In this document: positions 13,801 to 24,911 of the stretch, piece after piece | How positions within the stretch are numbered: position 1 is the stretch's first letter | Layout: each line of letters begins with the position of its first letter | DNA from: Gonium pectorale | Taxonomy: Eukaryota > Chlorophyta > Chlorophyceae > Chlamydomonadales > Volvocaceae | DNA length: 64,000 nucleotides | Reading direction: 5' to 3' | Assembly (NCBI GenBank): GCA_001584585.1 | Contig: LSYV01000035.1 | Location: forward strand, 312,551-376,550 | Made by a program: the position numbers and the translations under genes | The notes under the pieces: generated by a model | Told to the model about the DNA's origin: nothing | The model's input: only the letters and a program-made list of their open reading frames with translations | Databases searched by the model: none

Positions 13801-16800
13801 CTGTACAGGAATGTTGAAAAGTCGGGCCAGGGGTACACGTCCAAGTCCTTCGCTCCGAAGACGTGCATGCCTATGATGGAGAAGACAATCCAGAACAGCA
13901 TGAGCAGCGTGGCGATGGCGGCGAAGGAGGTGAAGGCTGACAGCAGCACCTCGCCAATCCGGCGCAACGACTGCATGTAGCGAAAAAGCTTGAAGAGGCG
14001 CAGCACGCGCAGTGCCTTGAGCACGCGCAGAGCGCGTGCCGCGTTGGCGCCGCCCATCGACGAAAGGATAATCTCCAGAAGGCTGATGGTCACTACCAGC
14101 GCGTCAAAAATGTTAAACCCGTCCTGTGGGTGTGGATGTGTGGATAGATGGGGAATGTCAAGTGGCGAACCATCGCCTTCCGTACGGAGTAGATTGAGAT
14201 GCAGGCCTTTCCCTGGGTAAGCCAACGGGAATAGGCTGCAGGTAGGGCGCGGGTAGTGACCACAGCATAACGCGGAGCTTCCGGCTTTGGGCATGATGCA
14301 GTTAGGCGAAGGCAGCGCAAAGGCAACGCAACACGTAAGTGGTGGGTGGTCAAGAGCCGCGCGTACGGGGTTATGTGTAATGCGGATCGAAATTCGCTAA
14401 TTGGCAGGCCTAACTTACCCGTATGTAGTCCCAGAATCCCAGGCCAAATAGTTTCAGGGCCATTTCGGTGGTGAACAGCGCCGTCAGTACATAGTTGCTG
14501 ATATTCAAGAAGTAAGTTAAGGAGTCCGGCTGGTTGTCGTACTCGAGCGCCAGCAGGACGGTGTTGACGAAGATGAGCAGCATGAAGAACTGCAAACAAA
14601 TAAGTAAACAAGATTGATGTGCCGTACTTGTGAGCTGCTAAGATGATGGCAAGAACTGAAGGGATGCCTCTTGTGCTCCAGGATTATGGGCCACTACTAA
14701 GCGCTGCACCGTCAGCGATACCTGGTTGAACAGGTTGTGGTTGACGAGCATCCGCGTACGGTACTGCAACCGAAGCAACTGGCGCTCCCAGTATGGGTGG
14801 TCGGCTACGAACCTGCAGGGTCGAGAAAGTTTCGTTCATCCCATAATCTATACGGTCCTTCGCCTTGCCGGGCATGGACACCCGGGTGCCCCTTACGCTC
14901 TATTTGCGCCAATGTATGCAGACCAGCTTAGCCGCATCAGCCGTGTGGTGCCAGTCGCTTCATCACCCATAGGCCATGGGCCATAAAACTCACTCGTCGA
15001 ACTCCGCCGTAGTCATGACAATCATGGCCACATTGGTGTTTCCCATACTCGACGGTGCCGCGCTGTACATACGCTCGAGGGGCGGCTCCGCAGCGGCGTC
15101 TGCCGGGGCAGGGGCGGCCGCGGCCGGCAGTACGCCAACCAACTGCCCTGCTGATGCCGCCGCAGGCAACGGCCCAATTTCCCCGGGCAGCTGCACCTGG
15201 TGCTTGCTGCTTCCGGGAGTTACGAGCTCAGCGCCCCTGGGGAAAGGCGCGGTTCCCTCGGCACCGCTCTTCAAGAGCAGCGCAGCGTCCTCCTCCGACC
15301 CGCCTGCGAAGCGCACAGCCTCCGCAACGGGCTCGCCGTAAGGTCTCGCGTGCAGAGCCAGCGGGCGACCCGTCGCAGCAGGAGCCAACTGATCCGCCAC
15401 CCGCCTCGGCGTTGTGTGCCGCGAAGTCCCCAGCGTTACCGTCATGCCCCCACGCTGCGAAACAGCACCCGCTCGGTAGGCGAACTCGGCATGAGGGAAT
15501 AGGTCGAGAGGCGAGGGCAGAACCGCGCTGAAGTGCGTGCCGTTTCTCCGGTGCCCAGGTGCCTGCGGGCCGACTTCGGAGCTGCTCGTGACGCTGCAGC
15601 CCCAATGTGTGGGAAGAAGTAAAGCCGCCAGTGATGGTCGTCGTCCCTCCTGCCGACCGCCGTCTCGGGCCAGCGATGACGACGGCGAAGGGACCCACGT
15701 TCGTACCTCCCAATTGGCATCCGGCGACGACTCCGAAGCCTCGCCAACTGGCATCCCGCGCCCGTTACGGCTTGATGACTGCCGAGCGAGCGCAGACGGC
15801 TTCCCTGCCTCCGCACTGCCCGTGTCATCCCCTGTTCGGAGCCGGCTGCCGGTGCTCCGCAAGGCCGGCAGCAATATCTCACCATTGCTGGCACCCGTGC
15901 CGACGCGCGGTGAGTGTAAGTCATACACGTCGTCGCGGCGCTTGAAGGACACTGCGCGCATGCTGCGAGCCCCCTTGTGGATGCCTGCATTGCTGCCTTG
16001 CGTGGCCATGCGCAGCAACGAGCGGCCAGCTGCCGTCCCGGGAGAGCTCAACGCAGGCTGCGCTGGCGCTCGTCCCGGCTCAGCCTCTTGCTTCGAGCTG
16101 GTGCTGCTGACCGGGAGCGCGTCGCGCGGCTCAGGCGCAGTTTCGGGCGGTATCCCTGTACGAGCCTGGACGCTACCGTTCTGATCCGCCGGTCCCGCAG
16201 CCCCCTGAACGTCGTTCGCGGCCGAGCCAGTAGCGCTGTGGTGCTTTACGCCATCACTGCGCTGCCAGTGGCCGCAGTCGGCGTCGCGGTCCTTTGCAGG
16301 GACGCTTACGTCCGTTCCCGGACTGCCGGGCGCGCCCAGGTCGAGCTGCGGGCCCGAAAGCCGCAGGGAGCCAGTGCTCATCCGCGAGCTGATGGCGGAG
16401 CTCAGCCTGCTGTTGAGCAGCGACGACTTGCTGCGCTTCGAGCTGTACTCGGTCCACTTGGAGTGGACCTTGCTCATGAAGGCGGCGATAGAGTTGCGGC
16501 GCGCCTTTTTTCGTTGCAGCGCCAGCTGGTTGTGGAAGAGGGTCTGCGCCTTGGCAAACTTGATCTTGAGCACCGCCAGGAACAGATTCAACTGCGAGCA
16601 GTTATGAGAATGTAATGAAAGGCCAAGGAAGGGAAGGTGGAAGGTGCGGTGCGTGGAGGCGCCGGCTGAGCGGGATGTGTGGCAGGCTCAACGTGCATCT
16701 CCCCAATACCCGACATGAGGAAATAAGGTGACCATGCCATGGCAGACAGGGAGCCGTGCTGCCGCCCGCGCTTGACGAAACTGTTGTGTCTGCCAGCAGT

Positions 16801-19800
16801 GCTGCAGTCACCGTATGATGCTATCGCTTTGGACGCATAGTCGGCAGATGACCATGGCACGGCTCACCACGAAGTAGGCTCCGATGAACACGAGCGTGAC
16901 GTAGTACGCAGTCGCCACCAGCGAGTACGCGTCAACAGTCCGGTACATCATGAAGACCCAGCCCGTAAGTGTCAGGGCCTGCCACACGCTTAGCATGGCC
17001 AGGGCCGTATTATCAAAGCCAGCCACGTTCACAGTCCGTGGCTCGTCCAGCAGCTGCGGGTCGTGGGCCAGCAGAGGAGCGGTCAGTATCGGTCAACGCA
17101 GCGATGCACGAGGATAAGCGTGCAGGGCAAAGGTCGCTGCGTATCCACGCTTGTTTTGAAAATCACAAACTCAAATGATGCAAGCCATGACGGAGGACAG
17201 CAGGCGGTAACAGACAGTGATGGAGCACACGAGGGCGGGTGCCTCGCGCGGTCGATATTGCTTTTCGATATGCCGAGTACGCATACAACGCGCGTGCCCG
17301 GCATTGTACATGGTGAGGCAATGGTGTCTCGGGATGCCACCGCCCCCAGGGCGTTGATGGCCCAATCCACGCTTACCGTGCAGGTATGATTCGCAGGGCA
17401 GTAGCCGCTGCCACCGCAGCCTTGCATGTCCGGATCCTCAGCGCCGTTGAACGCCTTCCCAACAGGATCAAGGCACGTCTGTTGGGGCAAAAGAGGTCTC
17501 AATAGGTATTGTTGGCACGCAATGACCCTGGACATAGCTGCGGCGCTCCAATGCTAGCCCATCGCTATACGCCTTACCCCCACGCCCCCATACCCCTACC
17601 CAGTGATACGTCTTCGGAAAGAGGTGCACTGCAGCCACAGCGTATATGAAGATGAAGAAGATAAGCAGTCCGCCCACCGACGCCAGCAGCGGTATGGCCT
17701 GCGGGTAGCACGGCGCAGCAGCACGGCAAGATTGGAGACACTAGCTCTCACGCTCTGGTGCGCTTCTAAGGACCAAAACAGCGCCACACGCTTGACCAAC
17801 CGCGCGTCCAAGCTTACGCATGCTCGGGTTGCCTCGATGTCGCAACGTTTACATCCCACCCCGAAAGACTGCACATGGGTGTGAGAACGGCAGCAGCACC
17901 CCCTCCGGCGCACCTCCAGGAAGCACACAATGACGCCCCGCAACGATTCGAAGCGGGTAATGGTCCGGAGCGGCCTCAGCGCCCGCAGCGCACGGATTGC
18001 GTTAACGGCCGAGGAATTGCCGGGCACGAACACTGTGTAGCCAGCGACGACCATGAACTGCAGAACAGGGTATTTGAACAGGTGACACGGCAGTAACAGC
18101 GTTTGTTTACCATAGCATCATGGCTTGTTTGGCCGGGGCATGGATGACTGGTGCAGAGTGAAACCGTACATACGATATCAAGTCACCGAGTGGCGGTTCG
18201 CTTCTTAGCGCTGCCTCGGCGGGCAAGGAGCGAACGAAACCGGCATGCCTTACCGCGTCAAACTGATTCCATGGCCGCCGGATGTACGCCCAGACAGAAC
18301 CCATCGAGATTATGCGGAGGATCATCTCGAGCGTGAAGCAGATGTTAAATGCAAGCTCTGCGGTGCAGGGATTGGGGTGCCCGGGTCACGAAGCAATGCG
18401 GAAGGCATAAGGAGGGCGGGGAAACAGGAGCGCAGCGTCATTGGCTGTGCGACACCACCATTGCAGGGCGTTGGCCATGACATGGGAGCATCCAACTGTA
18501 TATGCAGTATACGGCTTGCCACGCCACGACGCACACGGACTGCAAGCCAAGACGTCTCTAGGCTGAAATCCCTCGAAGCTCGGTGCATGCGCACTATCGT
18601 ACCAGCCGTCTGCGTCCCCATCCGGCCGAGCACCAACCTGCCCAGAAGATCCTCCCGTTCATGCCGGCGTGCTCCGGCTGGCGCGGGTTGAAGAGGCAGA
18701 GTGTGATGCAGTTGCCAAAGATGACCGCGGTCACAATCATCTCAAAGTCCGGGTTGGTACACAGTCGAATAGTAAGCTGCCGTAACCTGCTGTACTGCGA
18801 AAGGTCCTTTACGTCCTCGTAGGTGCCCACCGTGTCCCCAGAATTCGTTCGTTCGTTGGCGCCGGAGGGGCCTGGAGCTCCATCCGCAGGGGAGGGTCCC
18901 TCTGCCCCCGATCCAGCCTTCACACCGTCGCCAGGAGCGCATGAGCCTGGGCCTGACTGTCTAGCATGCGACACGCGTCGCGGCGGAGGCTCCCCATGGT
19001 CCGTCAAGGGCTGCACTTCCACCAGGGCCAGCGGTGGCATCGGACCAGCTGGCGCGCCACCCCAGTGAGGTGCTTCCGGTTCCGCAAACCGGGTATCACT
19101 GTGGCGCAGCGCCGTTTGCGCCAAGTAATCGCTGCGGCTGGTGAGCACCGCGCTCAAGACAGCGGCATGGGCATCGCCGGTATTGCAGCCTTTTGCAGAC
19201 GCAGGGCCACTTCCGTACCATGGCCACGACGGTTCCAGGCCCTTGGCCACCGCTGCCGTCACCACAGGGGCCAAACCCGCGATAGGGGATGGCTCGTGGG
19301 CAGCGTTGGCCCCTGCACCCGTGACTGTGCTCGCGGGCTCCACGCTTGCCACCGGGTATGCGCGCTCTACAGCTGCCAGCGCGCTGGTGGCTGCGAAATA
19401 GTCGTCCTCAGTCAGCGAGGTCAGGAGCTGCTGCTGCATGTACGCTTCATATGCGGCATGAAGCTCCGGCTGCGACAGCCTGGGCTGCTCGCCCGGCTGC
19501 GTGGTGGAGGGTTCTGCATCCGCAACGGCATGCTCCTGGTTTGGGCTTGCTGCAGGGGCCTCAACAGGCTGCGCGAAGGGCTTTGAATCTGGGGTCCCAG
19601 TGATTGCAGAGTTGGCGCCGGTAGTCGCATAACTAACATGACCGGCCCTTGCGGGCGGGTCCGCTGACGTTTCAATAGACCCACTTTGATCACTCGCCAC
19701 CATAGATGCCTCTTGCGCTCGAACCGCTGGGGCCGTGCCAGCTGCAGGCCCGGCGGTAGCGGCAGCAAACGATGCGTCTGTGGCCGGAACAGCTGCAGCT

Positions 19801-20706
19801 GCTGACGTGTCAGCTAAGGCGACAGGAGCAGCGCCGCTGACAGCACCATCCATGGCTGTGCTTTCAATGGCGGTACCACCAGCGGCAGGAACGCCCGCCA
19901 CAGCAGGAGCGTTGGCATGGCCTAAAAGGCCAGCGGCAGCACGAGAGACCGTGCCTGCAGCCACAGCGCCCTCCAATGCAGCCCGATCAACCTCCTGGGT
20001 GGCTGGAGCCTCGCTTGCAGCATGAATCAGGCCCATAGCTGTGTAATCATAGCTGCGGCGGCCGTTGCCATGCTCGCCCCGTGAGCTTTGACGTTGCCCA
20101 CCAGGCCGGTCAGGGCCGTGGGCAGCCGCCACCCCCTTTGCCGCCTTGTTGCTGTACTCGCTGCTTCGACGGTTGCGCCTGTCCATGGCTCCAGTTGCCC
20201 CGGCGCCTGGTTGACGCGGGATGCAATGTCACGATCCGCACGGGGCGTAGACATGTCGCAGACGGCCAACACGTCCCACATCCCACCCATCCGGAGCGCT
20301 GGCATTTACCCAGCATTTACTCTACCACCAGAGTGCTCCGCCCCACAGCGCTCTCACCAGCCCTGCGCTCTAGCCGCTCGAGCATTTCCTGCTCCTTCTT
20401 CTCAAGCAGGTACTGCCTTTGCACGTTGTGCCAGTCGTGGCCATTTGCCAACTCCTCCTCATCAACTCCATTCTCCGCAAGCAGGGCTGCAAAGAGAGTT
20501 GAGGGCGGAGTCCCTGTCCCTGTCTGCAGGCTTGCCCTGCGCCGAGCGAACGAGTCACACGTTAGAAGCCGCGGTTACAGCTTGTGCGCATGAGCCTGTC
20601 GCTTGGAAGGGCGTCACCTTGGCTTTTTCTTGTGGCCTTTCCCGTTATAAACGCCAACGTCCGGCGCGTTCAAACGCGGTGTTATAGCGCCCGCGCCATG
20701 CTCCAT
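2076..20706 (-). CDS. four-repeat voltage-gated Ca2+-channel-like alpha1 subunit, giant, non-canonical pore
   Basis: Predicted plasma- or ciliary-membrane cation channel of about 3,770 aa in 33 exons with consistent phases. Exons (plus coordinates, 5' to 3'): 20618-20706, 20358-20536, 18638-20206, 18254-18357, 17914-18057, 17600-17698, 17377-17478, 16868-17053, 14994-16591, 14722-14812, 14419-14589, 13801-14123, 13256-13371, 13058-13101, 12728-12897, 12310-12488, 9230-12098 (contains a gap), 8756-9007, 8326-8529, 7781-8043, 7559-7677, 7290-7422, 6949-7110, 6552-6730, 6231-6311, 5907-6032, 5454-5669, 5013-5255, 4673-4815, 4046-4149, 3763-3866, 3149-3276, 2076-2898. Four S1-S6 repeats with arginine-rich S4 helices are followed by a CaV-type C-terminus: an EF-hand-like segment, a proximal helical region, then an IQ-like VQRKWR. 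The ATG at 20706 is chosen because two upstream exons join in phase to the large N-terminal exon; an ATG at 20186 is the alternative. Pore residues are T, E, N and D in repeats I-IV, so Ca2+ selectivity is uncertain. Linkers are very long (I-II about 550 aa, II-III about 1,000 aa). The family is certain; some exon edges and the frame across the gap are not. Confidence 0.93.
5040..6690 (-). other. channel repeat IV (S1-S6)
   Basis: S1 is in 6552-6730 (SRSFEYFILAIIAINAGFLA), S2 in 6231-6311 and S3 in 5907-6032. S4 is split between 5907-6032 and 5454-5669 (NILRILRIFRIQKLLAL then IRLARFVKVVRSIKG). S5 and the pore start are in 5454-5669. The filter ATGDNWTGVMF in 5013-5255 aligns with ATGEAWxEIM, so the residue is Asp, as in T-type channels. 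S6 is PYFLTFVLLISVILLNLFTA. The short III-IV linker matches the CaV pattern, with LTSEQNEW before S1. Confidence 0.92.
6990..8529 (-). other. channel repeat III (S1-S6)
   Basis: S1 and S2 are in 8326-8529 (FEYLMFGLILLNCMAMAMEN). S3 to S5 are in 7781-8043, with S4 SALRVLRAIKPLRLLTRSAG and S5 ending FAILGVQLFAGRFY. A Cys-containing turret is in 7559-7677. The P-loop in 7290-7422, FDNTGNALLCC..TLNGYTEIM, aligns with FDN..AMM..TFEGWPALL: the filter Glu is Asn and the invariant Trp is Tyr. S6, FWFFGFIVVVAFTLINLYVG, spans into 6949-7110. Confidence 0.9.
9230..12098 (-). other. channel II-III cytoplasmic loop exon, gap-interrupted
   Basis: One very long exon encodes a low-complexity Ser/Pro/Gly/Ala loop, from YFEDVKAAAAAQYGDDEAP to a GT donor at TTGCCG/GTATGT. 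It contains 20 Ns at 10961-10980. The frame upstream of the gap does not match the frame downstream (exon length 2869 is incompatible with the phases of both neighbours). A repeated 30-base segment flanks the gap, so this is probably an assembly error, not a genuine frameshift. No known domain was seen. Confidence 0.75.
10961..10980. other. assembly gap (20 N) with duplicated flanks
   Basis: The 30 bases before the gap (10931-10960) reappear with two single-base insertions at 11001-11033. Both copies end in CCATGCGCAG. This points to an unmerged overlap of contig ends containing sequencing errors. Confidence 0.9.
13058..14589 (-). other. channel repeat II (S1-S6)
   Basis: S1 and S2 are in 14419-14589 (FFMLLIFVNTVLLALEYD). 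S3 to S5 are in 13801-14123, with a strongly basic S4, ARALRVLKALRVLRLFKLF, then FWIVFSIIGMHVFG. The P-loop in 13256-13371 is NVLNLENWQNTMY, aligning with ILTGEDWNxVMY, so the filter Glu is kept while the surrounding TGED is changed. S6 is split between 13256-13371 and the 44-base exon 13058-13101 (YIFLTLFLAVTLE). Confidence 0.9.
13639..13655. repeat. 17-bp dispersed repeat, copy 1
   Basis: The 17 bases TCTAGCCGGCAGCCCAT in a channel intron recur exactly at 51081-51097, and both copies are followed by ACCCAACC-like sequence. It may be part of a dispersed element. Confidence 0.6.
16560..18770 (-). other. channel repeat I (S1-S6)
   Basis: S1 starts at NPDFEMIVTAVIFGN in the end of exon 18638-20206. 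S2 and S3 are in 18254-18357 and 17914-18057, with S4 reading AIRALRALRPLRTITRF (five Arg at three-residue spacing). S5 is in 17600-17698. The extracellular turret in 17377-17478 holds four Cys. The P-loop in 16868-17053 reads FDNTALAML..LTLTGW, aligning with FDN..AML..TMEGW of animal CaV repeat I, so the filter Glu is Thr. S6 runs into the start of exon 14994-16591 (LNLFLAVL). Confidence 0.9.
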
Positions 20707-21645
20707 AATCCATGCTCCTCACACGAGTCGGGCTCAGAGCAAGGTCAAGCTCCTCTCCCAAGAAGCAAAGGGAGCAAGCAAGGCTGCGCGTGTTATGGTA
20801 AACTAGCTTAATACTTGCATGGAGAAAACTTGGCGTCTTAACTGGACCTGGATGTTGTAGGGCCGCGTCAGTCCCCTAAAAGAATGTGCAGCCGCTCATT
20901 GTCTGTTTACTGAACGGATGTCGTGTTACATTTGCTTTGCTTTCGGGCCTGTTCCGTTACTCAAACGGTACACGTCAGTACACCCTGGTACGGCATACCC
21001 GGCATACCCGGCGGCCACTGCGCACTGCCCCGTATAACTGCCAACGCTGCCTTCGCTCCCCCGCCCATGTCCACGCCAGGACGGCCGCTGGGAGCTGCGG
21101 GGGAGCGTCTACGAGCGTCCGTGAGCATCGAGTGCCGGACGGGTTCTAGCGGAGAGTTTTGTCGCCACCTTGCCGAGGTTCTTTCAACTCGATGCCATTG
21201 CGACTGAAGGTACAAGGAGGGCCCGCTTGCTTTGGACAGGCTTGCCAGATGCGGGCTACTATCCTGGTCTCCAGAACCGGTGCGCGCATCAACACTCTAG
21301 AGGGTGGCAGCACTCAAAACTCGCCATGCATTAAAAGCACAACATCTCTTAACCTCTTCTCCATGAGGGGCTGCGCGTAGCTGCAGTACAAACAAACACA
21401 CCTCATTAGCATCGTACACGAAAGTGAGGATCCCAGCCGTCCGGTTCAGCAGGCGCTCTGTATTAGGTCACAGGCATTTACTTTGGCTTCAACCTGGGCC
21501 ACCAGCTATTATACGCAAGGTACACAAGATACACGTGCGTACTTGAGGCCAGTAAGTACCGATATCTCCTGCAGCGCTCATGCAGGTCCCTTACTGCAGG
21601 TCCCTAACGCACGTACAACTGCACCTCCGTCAAGAGTCTCCATAC

Positions 21646-21650
21646 TTACA
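21646..21650 (-). terminator. putative TGTAA poly(A) signal of RHIP1-like gene
   Basis: TTACA on plus (TGTAA on the coding strand), 139 bases beyond the stop codon at 21789-21791. TGTAA is the usual volvocine nuclear poly(A) signal. Confidence 0.55.
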
Positions 21651-21788
21651 TAACAAACGACTCCTATGGAAAGACATGCACTGGCAGGTGTGTTCTGCGT
21701 GCACCGGGGTGAAGGCTCAAAGCACTGCAGCGCCCGTGCACTAAGAACTTGCATACAGGAAACGCGGGCGAACGCGCTCAGGAGAGGC

Positions 21789-24621
21789 TCAGATGTCTTT
21801 GGAGGCAATCCGATAGATCCACTGCTGCAGAGCGCTGCGCTGCGCCTTGAGCGCCGACACCTGGGAGGCGGCCTGCAGAGGGCCCGAAGAGGCTAAAGCC
21901 GCCGCTCAAGGGCAACGCCGTACGCATGACACTACTGCTGCAGGACAACACGACCCGCATGTCCCGAATGATGTCAAACAACCTTAATAGCTAGATGCGC
22001 TTACCTCAGCGCGCAGCTGCACTGCCTTGTCCACCTTCTTAATGGTGCGGAGGTCATCCAGGACGCCTGCTCATGGGGGTGAGGTGAAATGACAACATGG
22101 CGGTCTGCATGGTCGAAGGTACGTGTCCCATGCAGCGGGGCGGCGCAAGCAGCAGGCGTTGTCAAGAGACTTCATAAACAGTATCGCAGAAAAATCGACA
22201 GCTCTCCGCATGCGGTTCATGACCAGCCAGTCAGCCCTGGGTGTCCAGACGGCACTGCCCCCAAGGCCGCCGGGGCCCTTGCACTGCAAAGGCTGCTCTG
22301 CGGCCGCACCTGCAGCCGCCCGTTCGCTCTTGGTGACGACCGACGCAAGCCGCTGCAGCTCTAGCCGCGTAGCCCTGCAACAGACGAGCGGCAGCGTACT
22401 TCCATATCGACCATTTGCAACCCACCGTAGTGACATGGCAGCGATGATGCAGTCGTACAAAGCAAGCAAGGCAATATGCACCGACGCCTGCAACGAACTA
22501 CTTCCAACGAGCTTGCCCGGCGACAGGCGAGGCCGCATGTGTCACGGCACCAGCGCAGCCCTGGCAAGCCAACAAGCACGTTGTGCCTGTATAAAAACCT
22601 CCCTTGGCACTTGCTTACACCGGCCCAATCGTTACGTTTCAACACCTGCCCAGAAGCCATGCCACGCACGGCAGCTAGAGTGCGACTAGACATATTCACT
22701 GCACCAGGGCATCACCACCTACTTCAGCTTAGACCGTCCGCGGAGGTATTCCTCCTCGGCCGATACCATCCGCTCCTGCAATGCACCGACGCCAGGATGC
22801 GTGCGAACATACGAGCGAAGTAGAAGCGTGAGTTGCGTATGCAAGGAAGACGTTCCCATGGCACGACGTACTAGCGCTATAGTGCCATATCTAGCGGCAC
22901 GTCCTGCATGTACGCCGCATGCAACATAAGGTTGGTTGGGGCCGCTGTCTCATGTGTGGTAGCCCTTGCTTAATGTTTTGGGCCCGCGATCTGCGGCATT
23001 TGTGAGCGTGAGCGGGCAGCGCCCACGCTGCGTCATGCGCGTGAGGGGGCATCTCACGAGGGCGAAAGAGGCTGCCCAAAGGAGCACTCCAGAAGCGAGA
23101 TGGAATGTTTTGGGAAGCATCCAAATCCATGCGAGCAGCTCTCCTATTACACACCTGCAGCTTCTTGGCCTCCTCGCCGAAGTCTGCGCAGCAGTGGCCG
23201 ATAAAAACAATTGCATTACCAACGGCAAACATCCGTAAACCTACTCCGTTACGCCTTGGAGCCTATATATGCCGCGCTCAGCTCCGTGGGAGCGTAGCAT
23301 GAAGGTGAACCGCCCAAACAAGCGTACCGTACTTGGCCGCCCCATACGGAACTCACCCGTAAGTTTGACGCGCAGCCCCTCCACCTTGCCCTCGCTGCCC
23401 CTGATGATGTTCTCAGTGCTGCGCAACCGGCCAAGCGTGGCCCGATATAGCAGCCGTCGAGTGCCTGTCAAGGAACCAAGACCGCAATCTTGTCGAATTA
23501 GAACTATTCCATCCCGGACGCTGCGCTCACGGGCCGCCATCCATGCCGATGATACACCCGCTAGGACACATAGCGCTCGCTACAAGCCAGAGGTTTGAGA
23601 CCATCTAATTATGAAGCGCAGCGAACGGGCATTACCGCGAGCCAGCACTTTGGGCCAGCGTCTGGACGCATCCCGCATTGTGGAGGCTGCGGGACTGCGC
23701 CTTATGGCGCAGACACCCCTCCATTTGCATGTATCAAGCCAGTCAACCCAAAACCCCATTGGCAGTAAGGCAAGGTCGCCACGGATATGGAATGGGTATT
23801 TCGGGGTTTAGGGCTGCGGCTGCACGTTCTGATTCCTGATACTCACAAAACGACGCGTCCCCTTGCACCACACCGCCAGGTGGATTGGGGGCCGCCCTAT
23901 AAGCCCTGATGCACAGCACCGGCTCCTAGCGTAAGCACGCGGGATGGCCATGCACCGGGTGAGCTAAGACCGCGCTCACCTGGAAGGATCAACAGGCCTC
24001 CCGTCACCAGCACGGGGTAGGAGATGTACGTGTTCGAGTGGATCAGGTCCAGGCCGCCTGCAGCCATGTTATCAAGGCAAGGAACACTCATTGAATGCGT
24101 GCACACCTTCCAACACAGCGCGTCGGTGCAGTGGGGCACAGCTCAAGAGACCACTGTGCATGTTGCGCTGGGGCGCCGCGGTGTTGGGCCGTCGCCGAGC
24201 CGGCCATTAGCGTCGCCGACCCGACCGTTAGCGTCGCCGCTGCATGCTCACACTTGGCATAGCCCACGGCGACATCCTCTAGCTCCTTCAGCTGGGAGAG
24301 TCCATGGTCCAGGTACACCTGCAAACAGGGTATGCGGCGAGGCCCATCAGTGCTTCCGCTGGCACGCGGCGTACCCGGGCACCGGTCACGTGCGGAACCT
24401 GCCTTGCCCTCGTCCGCGTACTTGTTCGCCACAGCCGCGCCCTCACGCACGACGTCCGCAACGACCGCTCCCCCCGTCACCACTTGCGAGGCCACCACAC
24501 GAAGTGCCTCATCGGCTTGTGCGCTTAGGTCCGCCACGCCCTTCTCGATTGTTGCCCTGGCTTCGGTGACTACTTTGTTAGCTTGATCTAACGGCGAGGA
24601 GTTCTCTCCGGGATTGCCCAT
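21789..24621 (-). CDS. RHIP1: RHIP1-like protein (RGS1-HXK1-interacting protein 1 homologue)
   Basis: Predicted 254-aa protein in nine exons with matching phases: 24403-24621, 24252-24318, 23980-24057, 23357-23464, 23155-23183, 22723-22775, 22310-22374, 22005-22066, 21789-21872. An N-terminal amphipathic Ala/Val-rich helical region (residues 8-95) precedes a short hydrophobic segment (about 107-121, SYPVLVTGGLLILPG). Then come RRLLYRATLGRLRS and a long coiled-coil C-terminus containing AEEEYLRGRSKLK. This order and the RR-LY-TLG / EEE-RGR-KL signatures match the plant RHIP1 family as I recall it. In Arabidopsis that protein interacts with RGS1 and hexokinase 1 in glucose/G-protein signalling. 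The role in an alga is unknown. The first intron appears to use a GC donor (AAG/GCAGGT). It is divergent from the PAN/Apple gene and 1.1 kb upstream of the channel on the same strand. Gene structure is firm; the family call rests on pattern recall. Confidence 0.78.
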
Positions 24622-24911
24622 AGTCGCGGTGATGGCCGCACTTTAGCGGCAGTAACGGGGATAAACGCACGGCGTGGCGTTGACACAAAGCAATACGCCT
24701 CAGCGGGAGAATGTGAACGAGACTGTGAGAGGGATACGGCAACTGTTTTTGGATCGGAAGGGGCGAAGTTGGAAGCGTCACATACCGCACGTTCACCAGC
24801 GGGCTTAGTTCACAAGCAGAAGCGATAGTCCTAGGCAAGGAGCGAATGCAAAGCCGGGTATAGTTTCGCTCTCTCCCACTTGCCACTGGCCGCTTTTACA
24901 GATCGAGAAGG
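24622..24911. promoter_or_regulatory. shared divergent promoter region RHIP1-like / PAN protein
   Basis: Only 290 bases separate the two start codons, so both 5' UTRs and both core promoters must lie here, or overlap. No TATA box was convincing on either strand. Confidence 0.6.

Noticed and set aside
20317..20536. Charged coiled-coil exon treated as the end of a separate minus-strand gene (stop at 20317-20319)
   Set aside because: A GTGAGA donor at 20357 joins in exact phase to the channel exon at 20206, and the RHIP1-like gene has its own stop at 21789, leaving no other gene to own this exon.
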